Position numbers and translations under genes: made by a program | Origin: an uncultured Eubacteriales bacterium | GTDB taxonomy: Bacteria; Bacillota; Clostridia; Christensenellales; Aristaeellaceae | Reading direction: 5' to 3' | Length of the DNA: 64,000 nucleotides | Assembly: GCA_902793325.1 (NCBI GenBank) | Contig: CADBCY010000018.1 | Coordinates: 1 to 64,000 of the forward strand | The notes under the pieces: generated by a model | What the model was told of the DNA's origin: nothing | Seen by the model: the letters and a program-made list of their open reading frames with translations, nothing else | The model's database searches: none | Shown: in pieces, positions 25,384-34,473 of the stretch | Position numbering within the stretch: the first letter of the stretch is position 1 | How the letters are laid out: every line of letters begins with the position of its first letter

Positions 25384-28300
25384 ATGAAAAACAAGAAGCG
25401 CAGAGGAATCCTGGGGCTTATCCTGACGCTGTGCCTGGCCATCCTGGTCACGACGCTGCCCGTCGCCGCCCTCGCGGACGCCGGCTCGGCGGGGTCTGCC
25501 CTGACGCTTACGTCGTCGAGCGCCAAGAAGAGTTCGAAGAGCTCGAAGAAGTCGAGCAAGAAATCGAGCAAAAAAAAGAAGAAAAAGAAGAAGACCGAGA
25601 CCCCTGCGCCGACCGTACAGGATCCCGAGGCCGAGGTAGCCAAGGGCGAGGGCGAGGAGCAGGCGCCGGAGTCCGGCGAAAAGGCGGAGGAATCCGCCAC
25701 GCCGGACCCCTCCGCCTCGCCCGAGCCCGAGGACGAGAATCCGCCCGCGGCGAAGGACGAAAACACGCCTCCGCCGGAGGACGATGGCACGCCCGAGCCC
25801 GAGGACGAGAATCCGCCCGCACCGGAGGACGAAGGCACGCCCGCACCGGAGGACGAGGGCACGCCCGATCCGGAGGACGAGGGCACGCCCGATCCGGAGG
25901 GCGAAGGCACGCCCGATCCGGAGAGCGAAGGCACGCCCGATCCGGAGGGCGAAGGCACGCCCGAGCCCGAGGAGAGCCCCGAGCCCTCCGCAACCCCGGA
26001 AATGCCCGAGGAGAACCCGGCGGCCGAGAAGAACGACGGCCCGGAGACGTATACCGACGGCGACTTCGAGTTTGAGATCAAGGACGACAAGGCGGTCATC
26101 ACCCGCTGGACCGGCAAAAACGACGTCACCCTGCCGCTGACCGTGAAGCAGTCGGGCAAGGACGTCGCGGTGTCCGGCATCGCCGACAAGGCCTTTGAGA
26201 GCAGCGAGCTCACCTCCGCCGTCGTCACCATTCCCGACCGGCTGAACTACAGCGCGACCAAGGCCATCTTCGGTTCGAAGACGCCCAAGGCCGTGCGCCT
26301 GCTGGTGGAAAACGAGACCGGCCTGGCCGCGGACGACAAGGCCGACAAGCCGGTTCCCTGCAAGCTCACCTACAAGGAAAAGATCGGCGGGGAGGAGAAG
26401 GACCGCAGCTTCACCACGCCGGAGATCACCGACATCCTGGTGAAGAACGGCGGCAAGCTGACCCTGAGCGCGGACTTCACCGTGACCAAGGACCACGCCG
26501 TCACCGTGGACAACGGCGGCACGCTCATCAACAAGGCCTGCCTCGCCATCGCGGAGAAGGACGGCGGCACCATCACCAACAACGGCACGCTGAACAGCTG
26601 CGACCCGGCCTCCATGGTCACCGGCAGCGTGTCCGGCACCGCCGTGCAGCGCGGCCATACCGACGCGAACAGCGACACGATCTGCGACATCTGCGGCAAG
26701 GACGCCACCCACGCCACGCTGACCAACATCGGCTATACGGGCGACCTGACCAAGGTGTACGACGGCAACGCGGACGTACTCTCCGCCGCCAGCGAGACGA
26801 GCCTGACCGCCGACGGCCTGATCGACACGGATTCCGCGGCCATGGCGCTGCAGATCGTCGGCATGAAGTACGCCGACGCCACCGCCAGCGAGCCCAACGA
26901 GAAAGACGTGCTGCTCACGCTGAAGGTGAAGGACGGATACGCGGGCAAGTACATCCTGGGCGAGGCGTACAAGCAGCCGGACGGCAGCTACGTCGCCGCC
27001 GTGAAGGGCACCGTTACCCCCAGGACCGTGCAGATCACCCAGTCCTCCGCCACCGCCATGACCAAGGTCTACGACGGCACCACCGACATCCCCCTCAGCC
27101 CCTCCGACTTCAAGGTGGGCGACGGCCTGCTGGACGCGGACAAGGGCAAGGTTACCGTGGCGACCGTCACCGGCAGGCTGGCCAGCAAGAACGTGGGCAC
27201 GGGCATCGTCGTCAGTGACCTGTCGTTTACGCTGGGCGGCGCGGCCGGCGCCAACTACAAGGTCGACCCCATGGTCGGCAACGACCTGACCGGCACCGTC
27301 ACGCCCAGGCCGGTCACGGTGAAGGTGAACGACGGCGCGCAGGTGACCAAGGTCTACGACGGCACCACCGCCGTGAGCGACCTGACCGCCGACAAGCTGA
27401 CCGTCGACGGCATGGCGGCGGGCGACAGCCTGACCGTCCAGGCCAGCGACGCCGCATACAACAGCGAAAACGTGACCGAGGCCACCCAGGTGACCTTCAA
27501 GGCCGTGCTGGACGGCGCCGACAAGGGCAACTACACGCTTACGAACGAGACCCAGACCGTGACGGCCTCCATCACGCCCATCAACCTGACGCTGACCTAC
27601 AGCAAGTCCTCCGCGCCTACCAAGACCTACGACGGCAAGACCACCTATGACATGGACGCCAAGGACTTCACCCTCGACACGGACAAGGTCATCGCGCGCG
27701 ACAAGGGCAATGTCTCCATCGACGCGGTGAAGGCCGTGTTCCTGGACAAGGACGGCAAGGAAGACAAGACGGTGGGCACCAACAAGACCGTGAAGTACAC
27801 CGCGGATCTGAAGCTGGGCGGCACCGCCAAGGGCAACTACACCGCCTCCAGCAGCAGCACCATCTCCGGCGGCGTCATCAAGGTGCGCCAGGTGACGGTG
27901 ACCTACAAGGGCGATCCGCCCACCAAGGCCTACAACGGCACCGACATCGCCACCCTGCCCGGCAAGTATTACATCGACAACCGCGTGGAGGGCGACAAGC
28001 TGTCCATCCGCGTGTCCGCCAAGTACGACGACGGCAAGAACGCGGGCAAGGACAAGAAGGTCACCGCCACGATCGAGCTGACCGGCGCCGACAAGGACAA
28101 CTACGAGCTGAAGACCAACACCATGTCCATCACCGGCGGCAGCATCTCCCCGCGCCAGCTCACGTTCACCGGCTACACCGGCAAGCCCCTGGAGCGCGTG
28201 TACGACAAGACCCGCAACGTCTATCGCATCGAAGTCAAGGACGGCAAGGAGACGAAGGTCACCCCGAAGGGCTCCGAGTTCAAGATCTCCGGCAAGGTGA

Positions 28301-30777
28301 CGGGCGACGAGCTGTCGCTGTCCAAGATCAGCGTGGCCTACGATTCCGCCGACGCCGGCACCCGCAAGGTGAAGGTCAACTTCGAGCTGGGCGGCAAGGA
28401 CGCGGACAACTACACCCTGCCCGAGCAGAGCATCCCCGGCAAGATCACCCAGAAGACGCTGAACATCTCTCCCGGCGTGGCCACCAGCAAGGAGGATCCC
28501 ACCCTGATCTCCCAGACCAAGGTGTACGGCCAGAAGGATCCCTCCTACTTCAGCGGCCGCGTGTCCGGCCTGTTGGGCGAGATCAAGAACCCGGACGGCA
28601 CCGTCAAGGAGAAGGCCGACCAGTTGTCCGGCCGCCTGGGCCGCGCCACCGGCGAGAAGGTGGGCAGCTACAAGATCACCAAGGGCACGCTGAAGAACGA
28701 CAACTACGACATCGTCGTGGCGGACAGCAACCCCTTCATCATCACCGCCAAGCCCATCAACGCCTCCGACATCACGCTGGCGAGCCTGTCCAACCAGCGC
28801 TACACCGGCAAGGCGCTGCAGCCCAACGTGACGCTGAAGTACAAGAGCGAGAAGCTGGGCACCGTCACCCTGAAGAAGGGCACCGACTACAAGCTGACCT
28901 ACGCCAACAACATCCAGGTCGGCACCGCGACGGTGAAGATCACCGGCATCGGCAACTACTCCGGCACCCGCGAGACGACGTTCCAGATCGTGAAGTCCAG
29001 CGGCGGCGGCGGAAACGGCGGCTACCACTACAACATGGGCGGCGGCGGAAACGGCGGGTCGTCCTCCGGCGGCGGCTACAGCTACGATCCGGGCGACGAT
29101 GACGACGACGAAGGCGACGATACCGGCGATACCGGCGACGACACCGACGATACCGACGACACCGGCGATACCGACGACCCCGAAAACGTCGACGAGCACG
29201 AGACCGTATCCAGCACGGGCCGCCTGTACCTGGATAGCGGCGAGGACTGCGGCACGATCCTGTTCAGCGCCGCGGGCGATCCCAGGCCCTTCACGTCCAG
29301 CATCGAGGAGATCGAGCCCGAACCCGTGGCGCCCGCCGAAGCGGCGGACGGCATGAGCGTGCCCGAGGACGAACCGCGCTTTTCCGAGAGCGAAGCCCCG
29401 GCGCAGCCCAGCTACCGGCTGCTCGTGATGCCCATGTCCGAGACCGATCCGGTCACCGGCGAAAAGGTGTACCTGGACGACGGCCGCGAGCGCTTCGAGG
29501 ATCTGCACCTGCGCCTGCCCGCCACGCTGGTGGCGCACCTCAAGGATGAGCACTTCACCGAGATCATCTACGAGCTCGAAAACGCGGAGCTGGTGCTGCC
29601 GCTGGACAGCCTGAACGGCGAACTCGACCTGACCCTGCCCGACAAGCGGGCGGCGGCGGAGGAAGCGAACGCCGAGGGCATGCCCATCGATTCGGCGGAC
29701 GCCGTGATCGAGGACGAGGAGAACATCATTCCCGGCCTGTACGGCGAGAACGTCGCCGAGAGCAACGACGCCGAAGCCGACGCGCCGGCGGTCGCGTCCG
29801 ACGCTGAGGCGGAGGACGACGCGGCCGGGGCCGTGCCCGCGGCGGTCGCCGAGGAGGCGGAGAGCGCCGAGCTCACGCCCTCCGAGGCCCTGCGCGTGGA
29901 CATGTACGACATCTTCGTGGCGCAGTTGGAGGACAGCGAGCTGACCCCGCGCGAGGTCGCGGCCCTGGAGGGCTACCTCAAGGCGACGCCGTGCTACCGC
30001 ATCACCGCCACCGCGGAGACGCAGCAGCAGGACATGGACCTGACCGACGTGGCGGCCCGCGACGAGGCGGAGAACCGCGCGACGCTGACCAGCATGCTGC
30101 CCTACCTGGAGAATATCTCCCTGCGCGTCCAGCCGCTGGAGTCCATGGCCTTCAACGAGGAAGAGGCCGACGTGGTGCAGGTGTTTGTGCCCGCCAGCGA
30201 CGAGCTCATCCCGCTGAGCGGGGAAATCGTGAACGCCGCGCTGGACGTGGCGGACGACGTGTATATCGCCCTCGTCAACCTCGAGGAGGAAAATGAGGAC
30301 GACGAAGAGGACGAGGACGAAGACGAGGACGAAGACGAGGACGACGAGGGCTTCGAGGAGATCGACGACGAGGACGACGCGGACGACGCGGACGACGAGA
30401 CCGCCGAATACGATCCCGTCGCGGACATCTCCGTTTCGATGAGCAAGGTGGCGGAGAGCGTGAAGCTCCGGCTGGCCGGCATCATGGGCATCGAGCTGCC
30501 CGAGGACGACACGTTCCTCAAGCGGACGGTCATCCGCTCCGCCACGCTGGACACCCAGGATTCCGTCACCTGCGCCGTGATCGAGCCCAGGGCGGACGGC
30601 ATGTACGCCGTGTGCCGGCCCGTGCCCGAGGAGGTCGAGCCGGAATCCGCGCCCGCGCCGATCGAGGAACCCGAAGAGGAGAACGAGGAGATCGAGGCCG
30701 ATGGCGGCATCATCGAGGATGACGACATCGACAAGGAGAAGGAATACGCCGACGCGGAAGTGATCGCCGGCAACTGA
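25384..30777 (+). CDS. Giant secreted YDG-repeat surface protein
   Basis: A 1797-residue exported protein. Signal peptide MKNKKRRGILGLILTLCLAI to about residue 33; then a Ser/Lys-only stretch ending in eight lysines (about 44-68), acidic Pro-rich GTPDPE repeats (about 115-200), and an LRR_5/BspA-like module (about 223-300, DGDFEFEIKDDKAVITRW). From about 455 to 1040 come six YDG-type repeats of about 95-105 residues, each opening T/E-K/R-V/T/A-Y-D/N (KVYDG, KTYDG, KAYNG, RVYDK). An MBG-like unit (KVYGQKDPSYF) follows at about 1045, and a YTGKALQPNV/GNYSGT unit at about 1125-1205. A Gly-rich linker (about 1207-1235), an Asp-rich run, and a very acidic C-terminal 500 residues including a (D/E)n run near 1637-1675 complete it. 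There is no LPXTG or other anchor. Adhesion or matrix role inferred. Confidence 0.88.
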   Translation: MKNKKRRGILGLILTLCLAILVTTLPVAALADAGSAGSALTLTSSSAKKSSKSSKKSSKKSSKKKKKKKKTETPAPTVQDPEAEVAKGEGEEQAPESGEKAEESATPDPSASPEPEDENPPAAKDENTPPPEDDGTPEPEDENPPAPEDEGTPAPEDEGTPDPEDEGTPDPEGEGTPDPESEGTPDPEGEGTPEPEESPEPSATPEMPEENPAAEKNDGPETYTDGDFEFEIKDDKAVITRWTGKNDVTLPLTVKQSGKDVAVSGIADKAFESSELTSAVVTIPDRLNYSATKAIFGSKTPKAVRLLVENETGLAADDKADKPVPCKLTYKEKIGGEEKDRSFTTPEITDILVKNGGKLTLSADFTVTKDHAVTVDNGGTLINKACLAIAEKDGGTITNNGTLNSCDPASMVTGSVSGTAVQRGHTDANSDTICDICGKDATHATLTNIGYTGDLTKVYDGNADVLSAASETSLTADGLIDTDSAAMALQIVGMKYADATASEPNEKDVLLTLKVKDGYAGKYILGEAYKQPDGSYVAAVKGTVTPRTVQITQSSATAMTKVYDGTTDIPLSPSDFKVGDGLLDADKGKVTVATVTGRLASKNVGTGIVVSDLSFTLGGAAGANYKVDPMVGNDLTGTVTPRPVTVKVNDGAQVTKVYDGTTAVSDLTADKLTVDGMAAGDSLTVQASDAAYNSENVTEATQVTFKAVLDGADKGNYTLTNETQTVTASITPINLTLTYSKSSAPTKTYDGKTTYDMDAKDFTLDTDKVIARDKGNVSIDAVKAVFLDKDGKEDKTVGTNKTVKYTADLKLGGTAKGNYTASSSSTISGGVIKVRQVTVTYKGDPPTKAYNGTDIATLPGKYYIDNRVEGDKLSIRVSAKYDDGKNAGKDKKVTATIELTGADKDNYELKTNTMSITGGSISPRQLTFTGYTGKPLERVYDKTRNVYRIEVKDGKETKVTPKGSEFKISGKVTGDELSLSKISVAYDSADAGTRKVKVNFELGGKDADNYTLPEQSIPGKITQKTLNISPGVATSKEDPTLISQTKVYGQKDPSYFSGRVSGLLGEIKNPDGTVKEKADQLSGRLGRATGEKVGSYKITKGTLKNDNYDIVVADSNPFIITAKPINASDITLASLSNQRYTGKALQPNVTLKYKSEKLGTVTLKKGTDYKLTYANNIQVGTATVKITGIGNYSGTRETTFQIVKSSGGGGNGGYHYNMGGGGNGGSSSGGGYSYDPGDDDDDEGDDTGDTGDDTDDTDDTGDTDDPENVDEHETVSSTGRLYLDSGEDCGTILFSAAGDPRPFTSSIEEIEPEPVAPAEAADGMSVPEDEPRFSESEAPAQPSYRLLVMPMSETDPVTGEKVYLDDGRERFEDLHLRLPATLVAHLKDEHFTEIIYELENAELVLPLDSLNGELDLTLPDKRAAAEEANAEGMPIDSADAVIEDEENIIPGLYGENVAESNDAEADAPAVASDAEAEDDAAGAVPAAVAEEAESAELTPSEALRVDMYDIFVAQLEDSELTPREVAALEGYLKATPCYRITATAETQQQDMDLTDVAARDEAENRATLTSMLPYLENISLRVQPLESMAFNEEEADVVQVFVPASDELIPLSGEIVNAALDVADDVYIALVNLEEENEDDEEDEDEDEDEDEDDEGFEEIDDEDDADDADDETAEYDPVADISVSMSKVAESVKLRLAGIMGIELPEDDTFLKRTVIRSATLDTQDSVTCAVIEPRADGMYAVCRPVPEEVEPESAPAPIEEPEEENEEIEADGGIIEDDDIDKEKEYADAEVIAGN

Positions 30778-30791
30778 TCCTACAACCACAA

Positions 30792-30818
30792 CCCCCGGGC
30801 AAGCGCCCGGGGGTTTTT
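30792..30818 (+). terminator. Rho-independent terminator of the giant surface protein gene
   Basis: A 9-bp G+C stem (30792-30800 with 30805-30813) plus TTTTT, 15 bp after the stop. Confidence 0.92.
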
Positions 30819-30955
30819 CCATGGGAAAGGCAGCTCCGCCAAAGCGGGAGCCGATGGCGGCGAACCGCCCGCACCGGGGGAACAGCGCCGCGTTACGGCG
30901 GCGAAGGCAGCGCTCCGGGAGGATCCCAAGGGCTGCGCCTGCCGCCCGGCGCGCT

Positions 30956-31324
30956 TCAGCGCTTCGCCTTCGGCGTGAACAGCAGCGCGTTCGCCAGCCC
31001 GAAGACCACGGCGGCGGTCACGCCGGCGGCGGCGCGGGCGACGCCGCCCGAGAACGCGCCGATCCATCCGTAGCGGTTCACGGCCTCGATGGCGCCCATC
31101 GCCAGCGAGTAGCCGAAGCCGGTGAGGGGCACCGTCGCCCCGGCGCCGGCGAAATCCACCAGCGGCTTGTACAGCCCCAGGCCCGTCAGCAGCGCCCCGG
31201 ACACCACGAAGATCACCAGGATCCTGGCGTTGGTGAGCTTGGTGTGCAGGATCAGCGCCTGGCCCACGTCGCAGATCAGCCCGCCCACGACGAAGGCCTT
31301 GGCGAACGTCCATAGCGTTTCCAT
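30956..31324 (-). CDS. spoVAE: Stage V sporulation protein AE
   Basis: Subunit of the SpoVA channel that moves dipicolinic acid across the spore inner membrane. The 122-residue protein is hydrophobic with about four spans; diagnostic segments are FVVGGLICDVGQALI, LVIFVVSGALLTGLGLY, FAGAGATVPLTGFGYSLAMGA and the C-terminal FGLANALLFTPK. Its start (31324) shares one base with the stop of spoVAD (TGATG), so the two are coupled. It is the last gene of the spoVAC-AD-AE operon. Confidence 0.93.
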   Translation of the reverse strand: METLWTFAKAFVVGGLICDVGQALILHTKLTNARILVIFVVSGALLTGLGLYKPLVDFAGAGATVPLTGFGYSLAMGAIEAVNRYGWIGAFSGGVARAAAGVTAAVVFGLANALLFTPKAKR

Positions 31325-32343
31325 CAGTCGTTCCCTCCCTCGATGCACGCCGCGTAGGCGATGCCGGGCACGCTCTGGCCCTGCTGGCTGCTGGTGGGGC
31401 TGAGCATGGCCCCCGAGCCAACCAGCAGCAGGCGGCGGAATTCGCCCCGCTCCAGCCGCTTCATCAGCCACCCGCAGGATACCGACGCCACGCAGCCGCA
31501 GCCGCTGCCCCCGGCATGGGGGTCCTGCTCCTGGCTGTACAGGCTGGCCCCGCAGTCCACCAGCTTTTCCGGCGGCAGCCCGACGCCCGCGCGGTCCGCC
31601 AGGGCCAGCAGCAGGTTCCGGCCGATCCAGCCCAGATCGCCGGTGGCGATGAGGTCGTAATCCTCCGCCGTGCGCCGCAGGTCCGCCAGGTGCGCGGCGA
31701 TGCAGTCGAACACCGCCGGAGCCATGGCCGCACCCATGTGGTTCGTATCGGTGATGTTCAGGTCTACCACCCGGCCCACCGTGCCCGCGGCGACGCGCAG
31801 CCGCCCCGGCGCGCCGTGGGGGAGCAGCACCGCGCTGCCGCAGGCCGTGGCCGTCCAGGACGCCTGGGGCGGGCGCTGGGTGCCCAGCTCCAGCGGGAAG
31901 CGGAACTGGCGCTCCGCGGTGCAGAAGTGGCTGCTTGCGCTGCATACGGCGTTGCCGAGGTCGCCCGCGGAGATCAGCGCCGAGGCCAGCACCAGCGCCT
32001 CCACGAAGGTGGCGCAGGCGCCGTACAGCCCCAGGAAGGGGATGCCCAGGCTGCGGGCGGCGAAGCTGGTGGCGATGATCTGGTTGTTGAGGTCGCCGCC
32101 CAGCAGGGCGTGCACGTCCTCCGCCGCCAGCTCCGCGCCGTCCAGCGCGCGCTGCACGCAGCGCCGCACCATCTCCATCTCCGCCAGCTCCCAGCTCTTC
32201 TGGCCCAGCAGGTCGTCCTCCAACAGCTCGTCGAACCACGCCGCCAGCGGGCCCTCGCCTTCCTTGGGCCCGGCCAGGCTGGCGTGGGCGGCGATGACCG
32301 GCGGCCGGTCGTATACAAAGGTCTGCGCGCCCGCGCGGCTCAT
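31324..32343 (-). CDS. spoVAD: Stage V sporulation protein AD
   Basis: DPA-binding, thiolase-fold component of the spore SpoVA complex. The 339-residue protein has the family sequence VYDRPPVIAAHASLAGPKEGEGPL, LLGGDLNNQIIATSFAARSLGIPFLGLYGACATFVEAL, ASSHFCTAERQFRFPLELG, TDTNHMGAAMAPA and the C-terminal GSGAMLSPTSSQQGQSVPGIAYA. It overlaps spoVAC upstream by ATGA. Predicted to be expressed in the forespore under sigma-G, as in Bacillus; no clear sigma-G promoter was identified. Confidence 0.95.
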   Translation of the reverse strand: MSRAGAQTFVYDRPPVIAAHASLAGPKEGEGPLAAWFDELLEDDLLGQKSWELAEMEMVRRCVQRALDGAELAAEDVHALLGGDLNNQIIATSFAARSLGIPFLGLYGACATFVEALVLASALISAGDLGNAVCSASSHFCTAERQFRFPLELGTQRPPQASWTATACGSAVLLPHGAPGRLRVAAGTVGRVVDLNITDTNHMGAAMAPAVFDCIAAHLADLRRTAEDYDLIATGDLGWIGRNLLLALADRAGVGLPPEKLVDCGASLYSQEQDPHAGGSGCGCVASVSCGWLMKRLERGEFRRLLLVGSGAMLSPTSSQQGQSVPGIAYAACIEGGND

Positions 32344-32798
32344 GCCGCTCCCCCCTTTCCCAGCCAGTAGACCAGCCCCACCAGCACCGATGTGGCGATG
32401 CCGTAGGCCAGCACCGGCCCGGCCAGCGTGAACAGCCGCGCGCCGACGCCGGTGACCGGGCCCTCCCGCCGGAATTCGATGGCCGGCGCGGCCACGGAGT
32501 TGGCGAAACCGGTGACGGGAATGGCCGAGCCCGCCCCGGCGTACTTGCCGATCCTGTCGTATACGCCGATGCCGGTGAGCGTGGTGCCCAGCAGGATCAG
32601 CACCCCCGTGGTGAACATCGGCGCAGTGACCTCCCCCAGGTGCAGCGTTTCGGCCCACAGCGTCAGCGCCTGGCCCAGGCAGCAGATGGCGCCGCCCACC
32701 CAGAAGGCCCGCAGGTAGCCGCGCAGGAAGCGCGACTTCGGGGTCATCCGGGCGACCAGGGCCCTGTATTCGCCGGGGGAAAAGGGCTGGCGGTTCAT
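32340..32798 (-). CDS. spoVAC: Stage V sporulation protein AC
   Basis: Membrane channel subunit (mechanosensitive-like in Bacillus) for DPA transport during sporulation and germination. The 152-residue product has four spans and the typical segments FWVGGAICCLGQALTLWA, TGVLILLGTTLTGIGVYDRIGKYAGAGSAIPVTGFANSV and an EFRREGPVTGVGARLFTLAGPVLAYGIA block. The start at 32798 has GGGAGGTGAGC upstream and overlaps the stop of a small upstream ORF. Operon order AC-AD-AE is conserved. Confidence 0.95.
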   Translation of the reverse strand: MNRQPFSPGEYRALVARMTPKSRFLRGYLRAFWVGGAICCLGQALTLWAETLHLGEVTAPMFTTGVLILLGTTLTGIGVYDRIGKYAGAGSAIPVTGFANSVAAPAIEFRREGPVTGVGARLFTLAGPVLAYGIATSVLVGLVYWLGKGGAA

Positions 32799-32917
32799 GC
32801 GCTCACCTCCCGGTCGTCCTTTCGGTCCAGCGCCTCCGGGCGTCCGGGCCGGCGAATCTCCTTCGCCCGCGCGGGCATGTCCGGCTCCGCAGCGGGCAGC
32901 ATGGCGCGTCGTTCCAC
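32795..32917 (-). CDS. Small ORF translationally coupled to spoVAC
   Basis: A 40-residue reading frame (GTG at 32917) whose TGA overlaps the spoVAC ATG as ATGA. A GGAAAGG site lies 9 bp before the GTG; an in-frame ATG at 32935 is an alternative. The peptide is charged (Arg, Glu, Asp, Pro) and ends KDDREVSA. I know no family for it. The overlap is the same device used by the real operon pairs in this window, but the ORF is too short to be sure that it is a gene. Confidence 0.4.
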   Translation of the reverse strand: MERRAMLPAAEPDMPARAKEIRRPGRPEALDRKDDREVSA

Positions 32918-33001
32918 GGCAATCATCCTTTCCATCGATGTCGATGCGGTTATTCTGCCCGCCGCGGCGAAAAATATGTCGCGCGGCGTGCAATTCCGGA
33001 T

Positions 33002-33030
33002 TTGCGTTTTCACGCGAATGATGGTACAAT
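33002..33030 (+). promoter_or_regulatory. Promoter of the pseudouridine synthase gene
   Basis: TTGCGT (33002-33007), 17-bp spacer, TACAAT (33025-33030), 30 bp before the start. Confidence 0.7.
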
Positions 33031-33059
33031 ACTCCCATCAATGCCTGTCGAGGTTTCCC

Positions 33060-33773
33060 ATGATCGATTGCATTCGCTCCGGCCGGTTCGCCATACCCGT
33101 GCTGTACGAGGACAACCACCTGCTGGCGGTGGTGAAGCCGCCCAACCTGCCGGTGCAGGCGGACAGCTCCGGGGACGACGACCTGCTGAGCATACTGAAG
33201 CGCTACATTGGGCAGAAATACCAGAAGCCCGGCGCGGTCTACCTGGGCCTGGTGCACCGGCTGGACCGGCCCGTGGGCGGGGCGATGGTGTTCGCCCGCA
33301 CGTCCAAGGCGGCGGCGCGGCTGTCGAAGGCCTTCGCGGAGCACACCCAGGACAAGCGCTACCTTGCCGTGCTGCAGGGGACGCTGGACGGACCCCGGGC
33401 GCTCGACGACTTCCTGCTGAAGGACGGGCGCACGGGCATGGTGCGCGTGGTGCCCGCCGACGCGCCCGGCGCGAAGCGGGCCCGGCTCGACACCCGCCCG
33501 CTGGCCGTGCGGGACGGCCTTACGCTGGCGGAGGTCCGGCTGCACACCGGGCGCGCCCACCAGATTCGCGTGCAGCACGCCCACGCGGGGCTGCCGCTGT
33601 GGGGCGACGCCCGCTACGGCGGCGGCAGGCCGGGGCAGCAGATCGCCCTGTGGGCGGCGTCGCTGACGCTGGAGCACCCTACCCTTCACACCGCGCTGAC
33701 CTTCGCTGCCCCGCCGCCCGACGAGGGCGCCTGGCGCGCATTCCGCGACATCCTGGAGGCGTACTTCGCATGA
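33060..33773 (+). CDS. RluA-family RNA pseudouridine synthase
   Basis: Converts specific uridines in rRNA or tRNA to pseudouridine. The 237-residue product is the single catalytic domain without an S4 RNA-binding domain. The catalytic Asp lies in LVHRLDRPVGGAMVFART; the N-terminal VLYEDNHLLAVVKPPNLPVQAD and the C-terminal LHTGRAHQIRVQHAHAGLPLWGDARYGG are diagnostic. The ATG at 33060 fits the promoter 30 bp upstream; a longer in-frame reading from 32640 runs antisense through spoVAC and is rejected. The stop overlaps the next start (ATGA). Confidence 0.92.
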   Translation: MIDCIRSGRFAIPVLYEDNHLLAVVKPPNLPVQADSSGDDDLLSILKRYIGQKYQKPGAVYLGLVHRLDRPVGGAMVFARTSKAAARLSKAFAEHTQDKRYLAVLQGTLDGPRALDDFLLKDGRTGMVRVVPADAPGAKRARLDTRPLAVRDGLTLAEVRLHTGRAHQIRVQHAHAGLPLWGDARYGGGRPGQQIALWAASLTLEHPTLHTALTFAAPPPDEGAWRAFRDILEAYFA

Positions 33774-34132
33774 AAAAGAAACATGGACGAAGCTGGAGCA
33801 TCATCTTCCTCTGCTGCCTGCTGGCGGTGCCCACCCTGGGCGCCATCATGGGCATGTACGGCCCCAGTCCCACGCTGACGGACTTGCGGCCCGCGCTGCT
33901 GGTCGGCGCGGCGCTGGGCGTGATGCACATTCTGCTGCGCCCGCTGCTGCGCATACTCACCGCGCCGCTGGGCTGCCTGACCTTCGGGCTGTTCGGCATG
34001 GTAATCGACGTCGGCCTGCTGTACGCCAGCGCCGCCCTCGTGGACGGCTTCAGCATTCCCGGCCTGCCCTACGCCATACTCACCGCGCTGACCATCAACG
34101 CCGTCTGCGCCATCGCGGGGGGCAAGCACTGA
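33770..34132 (+). CDS. Holin-like four-span membrane protein (YvlD/phage_holin_4_2 family)
   Basis: A 120-residue membrane protein with four hydrophobic spans (about 9-28, 40-58, 64-88, 94-115). The motif LLRPLLRILTAPLGCLTFGLFGMVIDVGLLY is characteristic of the family, whose members are mostly chromosomal membrane proteins and not phage lysis holins. It is coupled to the pseudouridine synthase by ATGA. Function unknown. Confidence 0.8.
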   Translation: MKKKHGRSWSIIFLCCLLAVPTLGAIMGMYGPSPTLTDLRPALLVGAALGVMHILLRPLLRILTAPLGCLTFGLFGMVIDVGLLYASAALVDGFSIPGLPYAILTALTINAVCAIAGGKH

Positions 34133-34294
34133 CGCGCTGCCCGATCCGAGGCATCCAGCCGCGCTTGCGATGCGACCGGCGCGAGAATGCGGTCGGTTTT
34201 ACGGGGGCACAGATCCAGACTCCGGTCGGGCGCGCATGCCCTTCATGCAGCGCCCCGGGCGGCGGACAACCGCATCGGCATGCAATAGTTTTGT

Positions 34295-34314
34295 AATAAA
34301 TCACACGATTTATT
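34295..34314. repeat. AT-rich perfect inverted repeat
   Basis: AATAAATC-ACAC-GATTTATT, an 8-bp perfect stem in an otherwise GC-rich intergenic region, 160 bp after the holin-like gene. No T-run follows. It may be a protein-binding site or a weak hairpin. I see no gene in 34133-34825. Confidence 0.5.
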
Positions 34315-34473
34315 CATGCAATCCGGCTCCCTCCGCGGGGAGAAGGGCGGGGGAAAGTCCTGCAATCGCGGGCTTTCCGCGCAGATTGTGACGGAATTTT
34401 GAAAGTCACTCCGCCTGCCGGTCATATTGGCCCGCAAATTATGATGTAAATATGACATCCATAGACCGAAGTC

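Noticed and set aside
25381-30822. 1813-residue open frame antisense to the giant YDG protein
   Set aside because: It mirrors the codon structure of the sense gene (high GC third positions), has no ribosome site, and the peptide is Val/Gly/Leu/His-rich noise. The sense strand has clear domains and a signal peptide.
32799-33001. Sigma-G promoter for the spoVA operon
   Set aside because: Only a weak CATATTT was seen with no acceptable -35 at the right distance, so no promoter is claimed.
32640-33059. N-terminal extension of the pseudouridine synthase back to 32640
   Set aside because: It would run antisense through spoVAC; a promoter and the family-typical N-terminus fit the ATG at 33060.
33770-34132. 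Prophage holin gene
   Set aside because: The family name is misleading; there are no other phage genes and it is coupled to a housekeeping pseudouridine synthase.
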